Assembly: GCF_025630775.1 (NCBI RefSeq)
Contig: NZ_JAOSZE010000012.1
Coordinates: 124,001 to 188,000 of the forward strand
From: Actinoplanes sp. KI2
Lineage (GTDB): Bacteria; Actinomycetota; Actinomycetes; Mycobacteriales; Micromonosporaceae
Length of the DNA: 64,000 bases
Direction: 5' to 3'
The translations under genes were made by a program, and so were the position numbers. Within the stretch, counting starts at the first letter, position 1. Each line of letters opens with the position of its first letter. Positions 15,519-23,757 of the stretch are shown here, piece after piece. The notes beneath the pieces are model-generated. The model had not been told where the DNA came from. It did not search any database and saw only the letters and a program-made list of their open reading frames with translations.

Positions 15519-16427
15519 ATGAGCGTCTCCACCGTCGTGCCGGCCGTCCCGGCCACCGCCCAGTCCCCCGCCCGGGAACACGCCCGCGGCCGGGGCAACC
15601 GCCGGATCAGCCCGGCCGCCACGGTCCTGCTGCTGCTCGGCGCGCTGTACTGCCTGTTCCCGGTGCTCTGGGTGGTGATCGCCTCGTCCAAGAGCTCGGG
15701 CGAGCTGTTCAGCACGTTCACGCTGGCGCCGAGCAGCCACCTGGTCGACAACGTCCGCGACCTGTCCCACTATCGCGGCGGGTTGTACTGGCGGTGGATG
15801 GCCAACACCGCCCTGTACGCCGGGGTCGGCGCCTTCGCGTCCACGGTCGTGTCGGCGATGGCCGGGTTCGCGCTGGCCAAGTACACGTTCCCGGGCAAGC
15901 GGTTCGTGTTCAACCTGATCCTGGCCGGGGTGCTGGTGCCCGGCGTCATCCTGGCGATCCCGCAGTACCTGCTGCTGGCCAAGGTCGGGATGACCAACAC
16001 GTACTGGTCCGTGCTCCTGCCCAGCATGATCACGCCGTACGGGATCTACCTCTGCCGGATCTTCGCGGCCGCGGCCGTGCCGACCGAGGTCCTGGAGGCG
16101 GCCCGGATCGACGGCGCCGGCGACTGGCGGAGTTTCGTCACCGTGGCGGTGCCGATGATGCGATCCGGCCTGATCACGGTGTTCCTGTTCCAGTTCGTGG
16201 CGATCTGGAACAACTTCATGCTGCCCTACATCATGCTCGGCAACGACAAGCTGTACCCGCTGACGGTCGGCCTCAACGGCCTGCTGAACCAGGGGGCGAA
16301 CCAGCCCTCGATGTACATCTCGGTGGTCACCGGCGCGCTGTTGTCGATCGTGCCGCTGGTCGTGCTGTTCCTCGCGCTGCAGCGTTACTGGCGCGTCGAC
16401 CTGGGCGCGGGCGCGGTGAAGGCCTGA
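15519..16427 (+). CDS. Sugar ABC transporter permease (MalG-like)
   Basis: 302 residues, six predicted helices, with the EAA loop EAARIDGAGDWRSFVTVAVP. ATG 15519 follows the previous stop by one base, so the two permeases are coupled. An N-terminal Ala/Pro/Arg-rich extension of about 30 residues precedes the first helix and is variable in this family. Forms the channel with the upstream permease. Its TGA overlaps the ATG of the LacI regulator, placing importer and regulator on one transcript. Confidence 0.92.
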   Translation: MSVSTVVPAVPATAQSPAREHARGRGNRRISPAATVLLLLGALYCLFPVLWVVIASSKSSGELFSTFTLAPSSHLVDNVRDLSHYRGGLYWRWMANTALYAGVGAFASTVVSAMAGFALAKYTFPGKRFVFNLILAGVLVPGVILAIPQYLLLAKVGMTNTYWSVLLPSMITPYGIYLCRIFAAAAVPTEVLEAARIDGAGDWRSFVTVAVPMMRSGLITVFLFQFVAIWNNFMLPYIMLGNDKLYPLTVGLNGLLNQGANQPSMYISVVTGALLSIVPLVVLFLALQRYWRVDLGAGAVKA

Positions 16428-17485
16428 TGAGCACTATGATCCCCCACGTGCCGACACCGCCCGGTACGGGGCGCAAGCGGCCCACCATCCGCGACGTGGC
16501 GCGCGAGGCCGGGGTCTCTTACGCGACCGTCTCCCGCGTCCTGAACGGCCGGGAGTGGGTCAGCCCCGAGGCCGTCCGGGCCGTCCGGGAGGCCATCGCC
16601 CGGACCGGTTACACGGCGAACCCGCACGCCCGCTCCCTCGCCACCGGCAAGTCCGGCTCGATCGCGTTCCTGCTCACCGAGCCGCAACACCTGCTCTTCG
16701 AGGACCCGAACTTCTCCGTGCTGCTGCGCGGGGTCGCCCAGGCCCTCTCCGACCGGGAGCTCACGCTGATCCTGATGATCGCGTCGACCCCCGAGGAGCG
16801 GAACCGGACGATCGCGTACCTCTCCGGCGGCCACGTCGACGGCGTGCTGCTGGTCTCGCCGCACTCCGGCGACCCGCTGCTCAGCCACCTGGTGCAGGCC
16901 GAGGTGCCGATCGTGGCCTGCGGCCGGGTGCTCGGCTACGAGCAGTCGATCAGCTCGGTGATGGCCGACGACCGCTCCGGCGCCCGCTCGGCGGTCGACC
17001 ACCTCGCTTCGGCCGGCTGCCGCCGGATCGCCACGATCACCGGCCCGCAGGACATGGTCGGCGGCGTCGACCGGTTGCAGGGCTACCAGGACGCGCTGCT
17101 CGCGCACGGCCTGCCGGTCGACCCGGCGCTGATCGTACCCGGCGACTGGGGCCGGCCCAGCGGCGCGGCCGGCATGCGGCGGCTGCTCGAGCAGGCGCCC
17201 GACCTGGACGGCGTGTTCGCGGCCTCGGACGCGATGGCCGCCGGTGCCCTGCCGGTGCTGCGCGACGCCGGCCGCCAGGTCCCCGGCGACGTCCAGGTGG
17301 TCGGCTTCGACGACTCGGGGCTCGCGGCGACGCTCGACCCGCCGCTCTCCACGGTCCGGCATCCGCTCGACCGGATCAGCGAGGAGATGGTCCGCCTCCT
17401 CACCGACGTGATCGCCGGGCGTACCCCGCTCTCGATCACCGTGCCCACCTCCTTGGTCCTGCGGGACTCCTCGCCCGCGGTCTAG
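16427..17485 (+). CDS. LacI-family transcriptional regulator of the galactan-utilisation genes
   Basis: 352 residues. The HTH is at about residues 19-40 (PTIRDVAREAGVSYATVSRV), then the hinge with YTANPHARSLATG, and a periplasmic-binding-protein-like effector domain. The ATG overlaps the permease stop by one base, so regulator and importer are co-expressed and the circuit is self-limiting. The twin TGTAACCGGTCACA sites in the divergent promoter region fit the size and symmetry of LacI-family operators and are the obvious targets. The inducer is probably galactose or a galacto-oligosaccharide, by context only. Confidence 0.92.
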   Translation: MSTMIPHVPTPPGTGRKRPTIRDVAREAGVSYATVSRVLNGREWVSPEAVRAVREAIARTGYTANPHARSLATGKSGSIAFLLTEPQHLLFEDPNFSVLLRGVAQALSDRELTLILMIASTPEERNRTIAYLSGGHVDGVLLVSPHSGDPLLSHLVQAEVPIVACGRVLGYEQSISSVMADDRSGARSAVDHLASAGCRRIATITGPQDMVGGVDRLQGYQDALLAHGLPVDPALIVPGDWGRPSGAAGMRRLLEQAPDLDGVFAASDAMAAGALPVLRDAGRQVPGDVQVVGFDDSGLAATLDPPLSTVRHPLDRISEEMVRLLTDVIAGRTPLSITVPTSLVLRDSSPAV

Positions 17486-17530
17486 GGCCCTCCCCGGCCC
17501 GTCCCCCCGGCCCTCCCCGGCCCGCATCAC

Positions 17531-17562
17531 GGAATATCCGGCGCTGGCGCGCCTGATATTCC
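17531..17562 (+). promoter_or_regulatory. Near-perfect 32-base inverted repeat before the GH53 gene
   Basis: GGAATATC-c-GGCGC (17531-17544) pairs with GCGCC-t-GATATTCC (17549-17562) around TGGC: 8 bp, one mismatch, 5 bp, four-base loop. A direct repeat of CTGATATT follows. It may end the importer-regulator transcript or be an operator for GH53. The TGTAACCGGTCACA site does not occur here. Confidence 0.6.
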
Positions 17563-17612
17563 TGATATTTCGGTTATGCACCAAACGCTCTTTCCCCTAC
17601 CCAAGGAGCGCC

Positions 17613-18719
17613 ATGAAACCGTCCCTGAAAGCCGCCGTCGTGACCGCGATCGTCCTCGCGGTCCCACTGGCGATCTCGTCCCCCGCCCACGCGGCGAACA
17701 GCCTCACCATGCTCGGTGCGGACGTCTCGTCGCTGCAGCGCAGCCTCGATCTCGGCGCGAAGTACTACAACAAGTCCGGGACCGCGGCCGACCCGTACGA
17801 CATCCTCAAGTCCGCGGGCGCCAACTACATGCGGCTGCGCATCTGGAACAACCCGGCCAGCGGCTACAACAACAAGGCGAAGGTCCTCCAGCAGGCCAAG
17901 GCGATCAAGGCCAAGGGCCTCAAGCTGCTGATCGACTTCCACTACTCGGACACCTGGGCCGACCCGGGCAAGCAGTATCCGCCCGCGGCGTGGGCCTCGC
18001 ACTCGCTCAGCCAGCTGCAGACCGACGTCTACAACTACACGTACGACGTATGCACCGCCCTGAAATCCCAGGGCACGACGCCGGACAGCGTGCAGATCGG
18101 CAATGAGATCAACGTCGGCATGCTGTGGCCGAAGGGCCAGGTGGTCAGCAGCAACTTCGCGCCCCTCGCCGCGCTGCTCAAGCAGGGCTACAACGCGACG
18201 AAGGCGTGCAACAGCTCCACCCAGGTGTGGATACACACCGCCGACGCGGACAGCGACGCCAACGCCCGCTGGTTCTACGACGGCATCAAGGCGCAGGGCG
18301 TCTCCTGGGACGTCACCGCGCTGTCCTACTACTGCATGTGGCACGGCTCGCTGTCGAACCTGTACAACGTCATCGCCGACGTGAAGTCCCGCTACGGCAA
18401 GCCCGTCGTGATCGCCGAGACCGCGTACATGTTCACCACGGCCAACGCGGACAGCACGAGCAACTCCGTGCCGGGCACCACCCTCTGCGACAACAACCCG
18501 GCGACCTGGGCCGGCCAGGCGACGGAGTTCACCTGGATACAGAACACCGCCCGCAACGCCGGTGCGGTCGGCGTCTTTTACTGGGAGCCCACCTGGTACG
18601 CGATAGCCGGCAACGGCTGGGATCCCGCCAACATCAACGGCACCGGCGACGGCTGGGACAACATGGCCATCTTCGATTGGACCGGCCACGTGAACCCCAA
18701 CGTGGTGTGGACGGCGTGA
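17613..18719 (+). CDS. Secreted arabinogalactan endo-beta-1,4-galactanase, GH53
   Basis: 368 residues. Hydrolyses beta-1,4-galactan side chains of pectin outside the cell, releasing oligosaccharides for the importer. The Sec signal peptide is residues 1 to about 27 (ISSPAHA). The TIM-barrel catalytic domain carries the acid/base in QIGNE (E165) and the nucleophile in IAETAY (E269), both standard GH53 positions, plus the MRLRIWNNP and DFHYSDTWADP segments of the family. AAGGAG at 17603-17608 fixes ATG 17613. There is no binding module. A strong terminator follows. It is a separate transcript from the importer, with a different upstream element. Confidence 0.95.
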   Translation: MKPSLKAAVVTAIVLAVPLAISSPAHAANSLTMLGADVSSLQRSLDLGAKYYNKSGTAADPYDILKSAGANYMRLRIWNNPASGYNNKAKVLQQAKAIKAKGLKLLIDFHYSDTWADPGKQYPPAAWASHSLSQLQTDVYNYTYDVCTALKSQGTTPDSVQIGNEINVGMLWPKGQVVSSNFAPLAALLKQGYNATKACNSSTQVWIHTADADSDANARWFYDGIKAQGVSWDVTALSYYCMWHGSLSNLYNVIADVKSRYGKPVVIAETAYMFTTANADSTSNSVPGTTLCDNNPATWAGQATEFTWIQNTARNAGAVGVFYWEPTWYAIAGNGWDPANINGTGDGWDNMAIFDWTGHVNPNVVWTA

Positions 18720-18724
18720 TCTAG

Positions 18725-18762
18725 GGAAAGGCCCGGAGTGACGTTGCACTCCGGGCCCTTCC
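18725..18762 (+). terminator. Terminator after GH53
   Basis: 16-bp stem with one mismatch: GGAAAGGCCCGGAGTG (18725-18740) / CACTCCGGGCCCTTCC (18747-18762), loop ACGTTG, six bases after the stop. Confidence 0.85.
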
Positions 18763-18788
18763 AGGTGCTCGGAGTCACGGCATAATCA

Positions 18789-18800
18789 CCCTGATCAGGG
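18789..18800. promoter_or_regulatory. Perfect 12-bp palindrome upstream of ndh
   Basis: CCCTGATCAGGG, 38 bases before the ndh start. GTGCTCGG (18765-18772) and CCGAGCAC (18820-18827) flank it as a longer inverted repeat. It could be an operator or a 5' leader structure; the binder is unknown. Confidence 0.4.
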
Positions 18801-18837
18801 CGCTGTACATGCCGGAACACCGAGCACTTGGAGAGTG

Positions 18838-20256
18838 ATGATGCAGCGGCATCGTGTGGTGGTCATCGGCGCGGGCTTCGGCGGTCTGTTCGCGATCAAG
18901 GCGCTCAAGAAGGCCGACGTCGACATCACCCTCATCAATGGAACGGCCTATCACCTGTTCCAGCCCCTGCTGTACCAGGTCGCCACCGGCATCCTGTCGC
19001 AGGGCGAGATCGCGCCGCCGATCCGGGAGGTGCTCAAGCGACAGAAGAATGTCGACGTACGCCTCGGCTGGGCCCGCGAGATCGACGTCGAGCACAAGGT
19101 CGTGAAGGTCGACGGCCCGGGTATCGACTACGAGGTCCCGTACGACACGCTGATCGTCGCCGCCGGCGCCACGCAGTCCTACTTCGGCAACGACGGCTTC
19201 GCCGAGTTCGCGCCCGGCATGAAGAACATCGACGACGCGCTCGAGCTGCGCGCCCGTATCTTCGGCGCGTTCGAGATCGCCGATCTGCAGACCGACCCGG
19301 AGGACGTCGACCGCTGGCTCACCTTCGTGGTGGTCGGCGCGGGCCCGACCGGCACCGAGATGGCCGGCCAGATCGCCGAGCTGGCCCACCGCAACCTGCC
19401 GGGTCAGTACAAGCACATCGACCCGCGGCGCGCCCGGATCATCCTGGTCGACGCGCTGCCGGCGGTGCTCAACACGTTCGGCGACCACCTGTCCACCCGG
19501 GCGCTGCGCCAGCTGCACCTGCTCGGCGTCGAGGTCGAGCTGAACACCAAGGTTGTCGGCATGGACGCGACCGGCATCGAGGTGGAGACCGAGCGCGGCC
19601 ACGAGCGGATCCCGTCGATGACCAAGGTCTGGGCGGCCGGCGTCGCCGCTCCCCCGCTGGCCCGCAGGCTGGCCGAGGCGACCGGCGCGAAGACCGACCG
19701 GGCCGGGCGCATCTTCGTCGAGCCCGACCTGACCGTGCCGGGCCACCCGGAGATCTTCGCGCTCGGCGACATGATGAACCTGAACGACGAGAAGGGGCAG
19801 CAGCTGCCCGGCGTCGCGCAGGTCGCCATCCAGGGCGGCAAGTACGCGGCCGGCACCATCAAGAACCGGCTGGCCGGCAAGCCCGCGGGCAGGCCGTTCA
19901 AGTACTTCGACAAGGGCAGCCTCGCCACGATCTCCCGGTTCTCGGCCGTCGCGAGCGTCGGGAAGCTGCGGCTGGACGGTTTCCTGGCCTGGCTGATCTG
20001 GGTCGGGGTGCACCTGTTCTACCTGGTCGGCTTCAAGAACCGGGTGACCGCGGTGCTGCACTGGGCGGTCAGCTTCCTGGGCCGGGGCCGGTCCGAGCGG
20101 GTGGCGACGGAGCAGCAGGCCTTCGGGCGGCTCGCCATCCACGAGTGGGGCGACCCGTTCGAGCGGGCCCGCGAGTCATCGCAGGCGGCGAGCCTTCCCG
20201 AGAAGGAGCGCGCCCGCGAGTCAGCGCAGGCGACGAGCCTTCCCGAGAAGAACTGA
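18838..20256 (+). CDS. ndh: Type II NADH dehydrogenase (NDH-2)-like FAD oxidoreductase
   Basis: 472 residues. Oxidises NADH and passes electrons to quinone at the inner membrane surface without pumping protons. The FAD-binding motif GAGFGGL is near residue 12, the NAD-binding motif VVVGAGPTGTEMAG near 165, the second FAD-contact segment FALGDMM near 315, and a hydrophobic membrane-associating stretch near 390-410. GGAG at 18830-18833 serves ATG 18838 or 18841. The C-terminus ends in a 15-residue tandem duplication (ARESSQAASLPEK then ARESAQATSLPEK) encoded by a 45-bp repeat that overlaps the 3' end of the convergent sigma-factor gene. The tail is probably not functional in the core enzyme. 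Confidence 0.9.
   Translation: MMQRHRVVVIGAGFGGLFAIKALKKADVDITLINGTAYHLFQPLLYQVATGILSQGEIAPPIREVLKRQKNVDVRLGWAREIDVEHKVVKVDGPGIDYEVPYDTLIVAAGATQSYFGNDGFAEFAPGMKNIDDALELRARIFGAFEIADLQTDPEDVDRWLTFVVVGAGPTGTEMAGQIAELAHRNLPGQYKHIDPRRARIILVDALPAVLNTFGDHLSTRALRQLHLLGVEVELNTKVVGMDATGIEVETERGHERIPSMTKVWAAGVAAPPLARRLAEATGAKTDRAGRIFVEPDLTVPGHPEIFALGDMMNLNDEKGQQLPGVAQVAIQGGKYAAGTIKNRLAGKPAGRPFKYFDKGSLATISRFSAVASVGKLRLDGFLAWLIWVGVHLFYLVGFKNRVTAVLHWAVSFLGRGRSERVATEQQAFGRLAIHEWGDPFERARESSQAASLPEKERARESAQATSLPEKN
20161..20250. repeat. 45-bp tandem duplication in the ndh 3' end
   Basis: Copies 20161-20205 and 20206-20250 differ at a handful of positions and end in the same GAGCCTTCCCGAGAAG. The second copy also carries the stop and last codons of the convergent sigma-factor gene on the other strand. 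Confidence 0.9.
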
Positions 20257-21438
20257 CCTTTCCCGTACGTTTGGGCACAGGCGCGCGGCGATCTCGAGTT
20301 CGGCGCGCGCCTCGTCGTTGCGGCCCAGGCGGATCAGCAGTTCGCCGCGCACGGTGGGCAGCAGGTGCGAGCCCGGCAGGTCCAGTTCGTCGACGATCCG
20401 GAGGGCCTCCGCCGGGCCGGTCGCCATCGCCACGGCCACCGCCCGGTTGAGCTCGACCACGGGCGAGGGCGCGACCCGGCCGAGCGCCTCGTAGAGCAGG
20501 ACGATGCGCTCCCAGTCGGTCTCCTCGACGGAGGGCGCCGCGGCGTGACAGGCCGCGATGGCCGCCTGCAAGCCGTACGGGCCCAGGCCGCGCCCCGCCT
20601 TCGCGGCATACCCGAGGGCGGCCAGGCCACGGCGGACCGCCGAGAAGTCCCAGCGGCGCCGGTCCTGGTCCGCCAGCAGGATCGCCTCGCCGTCCGGGCC
20701 GGTCCGAGCCGGGAACCGGGCCGCGGTCAGCTCGACCAGGGCGAGCAGGCCGTGCACCTCGGGCTCGGCGGGCAGCAGCGTGGCGAGCATGCGGGCGAGG
20801 CGGATCGCCTCGTACGCAAGCTCGGGTTTGAGCAGTTGGGAGCCCTCCGTGAAGATCACGTAGAGCACGCTGAGCACCCCGCCGAGCCGCTGCCGGCGCT
20901 CACCGGCCGGCGGCAGCTCGAACGGCACCTTCGCCGCGGCGATCGTCTTCTTCGCCCGGGTGATCCGCGCCTGGATCGTCGGTACCGGCACCAGGAACGC
21001 GCGGGCGATCTCCTCGCTGGACAGACCGCCGACTGTCCGGAGGGTCAGCGCCACCCGGGCCTCCGCGGAGAGCACCGGGTGGCAGGCGATGAAGATCAGC
21101 GCGAGGATGTCGTCGTCGATCCGATCCGGATCCCACGGCAGTTCCTCGTGGACCTCGTCGCTCTCGGCGATCTGGCGATACCTCTCGTCGAGGGCCGACC
21201 GCCGCCGGAACGCGTCGATCGCGCGCCGGCGGGCGGTGGCCAGGAGCCAGCCCACCGGGTCGGCCGGCTCGCCGTCCCGCTCCCAGGACACCAGCGCCTC
21301 GGCGAGCGCCTCCTGCGCCACGTCCTCGGCCAGCGGAAAGTCCCTGGTGTAGCGGGCCAGCGCGCCGACGATCCGGGCCGACTCCATCCGCCAGACCGCC
21401 TCGACCGTTCTCAGAGCTGACCCGTGCGCTCGCGCCAC
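20221..21438 (-). CDS. ECF RNA polymerase sigma factor, ECF42-type with C-terminal TPR-like domain
   Basis: 405 residues. Region 2 (about 15-85, with the DVAQEALAEALVSW segment) and region 4 (about 120-190, LTLRTVGGLSSEEIARAF) are followed by a 200-residue helical C-terminal domain. That layout is characteristic of the ECF42 group, in which the extra domain is needed for activity. GTG 21438 is chosen because AAGGAG lies five bases upstream and the length then matches the family; it overlaps the DGPF gene by 28 bases. ATG 21387 is the alternative. ECF42 genes are regularly paired with DGPF/YCII proteins, as here, and no anti-sigma factor is present. Confidence 0.88.
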   Translation of the reverse strand: MARAHGSALRTVEAVWRMESARIVGALARYTRDFPLAEDVAQEALAEALVSWERDGEPADPVGWLLATARRRAIDAFRRRSALDERYRQIAESDEVHEELPWDPDRIDDDILALIFIACHPVLSAEARVALTLRTVGGLSSEEIARAFLVPVPTIQARITRAKKTIAAAKVPFELPPAGERRQRLGGVLSVLYVIFTEGSQLLKPELAYEAIRLARMLATLLPAEPEVHGLLALVELTAARFPARTGPDGEAILLADQDRRRWDFSAVRRGLAALGYAAKAGRGLGPYGLQAAIAACHAAAPSVEETDWERIVLLYEALGRVAPSPVVELNRAVAVAMATGPAEALRIVDELDLPGSHLLPTVRGELLIRLGRNDEARAELEIAARLCPNVRERSVLLGKARRLR

Positions 21439-21830
21439 GCCCGCTCCTTGACGATCCACTCGTTGTCCTGCGGGAACTCGTCGATGGCCGGCACCCGCCG
21501 GATCTCGGCCTTCGACCCCGGGAAGGCCGGCATCCGCTTGGCCCACTCGATCGCCTCCTCCTTCGAGGCCACGTCGAGAATGTAGAAGCCGCCGAACAGC
21601 TCCTTCGTCTCCCCGTACGGCCCGTCGGTCACCACCGGCGTCTCGCCCGAGTAGTCGACCACCACGCCCTGCGACGGGTCGTCGAGGCCCTCGGCGGCGA
21701 CCAGCACCCCGGCCCGGATCAGCTCCTCGTTGAAGCGGCCCACCGTCGCCAGCATGTCCTCGAACGGCGTCGCCATCATCTTGGCGTTCGTCTCGTCGGT
21801 GCCGCGCATGATGAGCATGTACTTCGCCAT
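21411..21830 (-). CDS. DGPF/YCII-domain protein, partner of the ECF42 sigma factor
   Basis: 139 residues, a single YCII-related domain with the DGPYGETKE motif near residue 70 that names the DGPF group. The fold is a ferredoxin-like barrel. The function is not established; in ECF42 systems these proteins are encoded next to the sigma factor and are usually its main targets or partners. ATG 21830 has a purine-rich sequence upstream. The stop lies inside the sigma-factor reading frame, so translation of the two is coupled. Confidence 0.9.
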   Translation of the reverse strand: MAKYMLIMRGTDETNAKMMATPFEDMLATVGRFNEELIRAGVLVAAEGLDDPSQGVVVDYSGETPVVTDGPYGETKELFGGFYILDVASKEEAIEWAKRMPAFPGSKAEIRRVPAIDEFPQDNEWIVKERAWRERTGQL

Positions 21831-21869
21831 GGTCGTCTCTCCTCGTCAGTGGGGTCCTCTCCGACCCTT

Positions 21870-22280
21870 TCACGGCAAGGTCGAACGGCCCGGCCCCCGA
21901 TCGACACGACCCTCGAGAATTTTCTGGACGGGCCCGGAACCGGCGAAGGCGCGGAGCAGATCGGCGGTCCGCGGCGGATCCTCCAGCATCGGGGAGTGCC
22001 CGACGCCGGGAATCACCTCCACGCGCGCGCCCGCGACCGCCCGGTACGACTCGGCGGACGAGGCTCGCCATCTCCGGTCCCGCTCGCCGAAGATCACCAG
22101 CAGCGGCTTGGCGAGCGGCGCGAGCCGGTCCGGGAGCGGACGCTGCCCGAGGTAGTCCTCGGCCGCGCGCGAGGTGGCGATCAGGGCGTGGTACGTCATG
22201 GCCCGGGCATCGTCGACGACCTGCTGCGGAGCCGTGAATCCGGGCGCGAAGGCGGTGCTCAGTCCCCGCCGGATGAGGCC
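21870..22280 (-). pseudogene. C-terminal remnant of an alpha/beta hydrolase
   Basis: The minus strand encodes the final third of an alpha/beta-hydrolase: LPDRLAPLAKPLLVIFGERD with the acidic-residue loop, then VIPGVGHSPMLEDPPRTADL with the catalytic-histidine loop GVGHSP. The N-terminal part with the oxyanion hole and the GxSxG nucleophile elbow is missing. The homology stops at about 22280 (near RRGLSTAFAPGF), where the sequence switches to part of an AraC gene on the other strand. The deleted part included the start, so the fragment is not expected to make an active enzyme. The open frame continues rightward only as an antisense shadow of the AraC piece. Confidence 0.75.
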
Positions 22281-22289
22281 GTCGGTGCG

Positions 22290-22919
22290 CAGCGGGGAAG
22301 CCTGGTGGCCGGCCTGGGGTTCGGCGCGCTCCGGGTCCGGGGCGAGGGTTTCGAGGCGGTGCAGGTGCGCCTGTCCCCGGTGGTCGCGCACGCGGTGCTG
22401 GGCGTCTCCCCCGCCGACCTGAACGGCGCCGTCGCGACCCTCGACGACCTGTGGGGGCGGTCGGCGTCGGATGTCCGGGAGCGACTGAGCGAGGCCTCGT
22501 CCTGGGCGGAGCGGTTCGCGTTGACCGACGCGGTGCTCGCCGGGCGGCGGGCGGCTGCCTCGCCGGTGGACCCCGAGGTGTCCTGGGCGTGGAGCCGGAT
22601 CATGGCCAGGCGCGGCCGGCTCCGGATCGACCGGCTGGCGACCGAGGTGGGGTGGAGCCGTAAGCGCCTGTGGTGCCGTTTCCGCTCGCAGATCGGGCTG
22701 CCGCCGAAACGCGCCGCGGAGCTGGTCCGCTTCGACCACGCCGCGCACCGGCTCGCCGCGGGTGCGGCACCGGCCCGGGTCGCGGCCGAGTGCGGCTACG
22801 CCGACCAGTCCCACCTGCATCGCGACGTCATGGCCTGCACCGGGATCACCCCGGCGACGGTGGCCGGCGAACCCTGGCTCGCGGTCGACGACCTCGCCTG
22901 GCCGCGGCACCCGGAATAG
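22290..22919 (+). pseudogene. C-terminal remnant of an AraC-family regulator
   Basis: The plus strand from about 22300 reads as the C-terminal two-thirds of an AraC regulator: VQVRLSPVVAHAVLGVSPAD, then the double HTH (MARRGRLRIDRLATEVGWSR and RVAAECGYADQSHLHRD). The N-terminal cupin-like sensor part and the native start are missing. GTG 22305 follows GGGGAAG (22294-22300) and could produce a 204-residue protein retaining the DNA-binding domain, so residual function is possible. It faces the hydrolase remnant head to head with both 5' ends gone. Confidence 0.75.
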
Positions 22920-22954
22920 CCGGCCGAGGCCCCTTTCCGGGCCCGCGGCCGGCT
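22918..22954. terminator. Bidirectional terminator between AraC remnant and DUF4360 gene
   Basis: AGCCGGCC-ga-GGCCC pairs with GGGCC-cgc-GGCCGGCT around CTTTCC: 8 + 5 bp with a small internal loop. It begins in the AraC stop codon and precedes the DUF4360 3' end. Confidence 0.8.
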
Positions 22955-22971
22955 TTCGGCTCGATCCGGCG

Positions 22972-23607
22972 TCAGCACTTCTTCCAGGCGACGTGGTACG
23001 TGGTGTCGATGCGGCCGTCGGTGGAGTCCATGGTCAGGAAGCTGGTGGCCGAGGAGCTGGACAGGCCACGGTTGACGCGCAGTTCGGTGTTGACGTTGAG
23101 GTAGCGCCGTTCGCCGCAGCGCAGGAAGGACAGCGAAGCGATGCCGACGGTGTCGGTGCGCTGCCAGTCGCTGTCGGCCGGGCCGGTGAAGCTGTGCTGG
23201 ATGCGGGTCGACTGCCGCTCGCCCTGGAAGTAGTAGTTCGCGCTCTCCGTACCGCTCGCGCCGCGCGCGAGGTGGGCGTAGCCGCGGTAGTCGGCGCCGG
23301 CGATCGCGAACGTGTAGCCCTGCGGCACGTGCATGTTGAGCGCGAGCTGGCAGTTCTTGCGGAAGTCGATCGGTTTCGCGCCCGGCCCGGTCTGCGCGGT
23401 GAACTGGCTGTAGGTGACGGTGAACGCCTTGTTGTCCGGCGACATCGTGACGTCCGCGGTGCCCAGCGGGCACCCCGAGCCGTTCGCGGAGGCCACGTCG
23501 ATGACCATGTGGTCGCGCGGTCCGGGGGCGGGGGCCGCGGAGGCCGGCGCGCCGGTCGCGGCGAGCGCGGCGAGCAGGGTGAAGCCGGTGGCCAGAGGCT
23601 TGAGCAT
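22972..23607 (-). CDS. Secreted DUF4360 protein A
   Basis: 211 residues. Sec signal peptide of about 25 residues (LAATGAPASA-APAP), then one DUF4360 domain. Four cysteines are visible in the mature part (GSGCPLG, RKNCQL, RCGERR and the C-terminal WKKC), suggesting two disulfides. The function of DUF4360 is unknown. The downstream-transcribed member of a tandem pair; the neighbour at 23758 has the same length and cysteine pattern. Confidence 0.88.
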   Translation of the reverse strand: MLKPLATGFTLLAALAATGAPASAAPAPGPRDHMVIDVASANGSGCPLGTADVTMSPDNKAFTVTYSQFTAQTGPGAKPIDFRKNCQLALNMHVPQGYTFAIAGADYRGYAHLARGASGTESANYYFQGERQSTRIQHSFTGPADSDWQRTDTVGIASLSFLRCGERRYLNVNTELRVNRGLSSSSATSFLTMDSTDGRIDTTYHVAWKKC

Positions 23608-23757
23608 GGTGATCCCTCTCCGTTGGGTTCGTCATCCGGGCGGCACGCGTCCGTTATGTACTTTCCAACCGTTAAGCGCGTTATAAGGAATTCGCCTTAG
23701 TGGCTGGTCGACGATGCTCCGCGGATGATCAAGCGATCGGCCGTTCGGCCGACGGCG

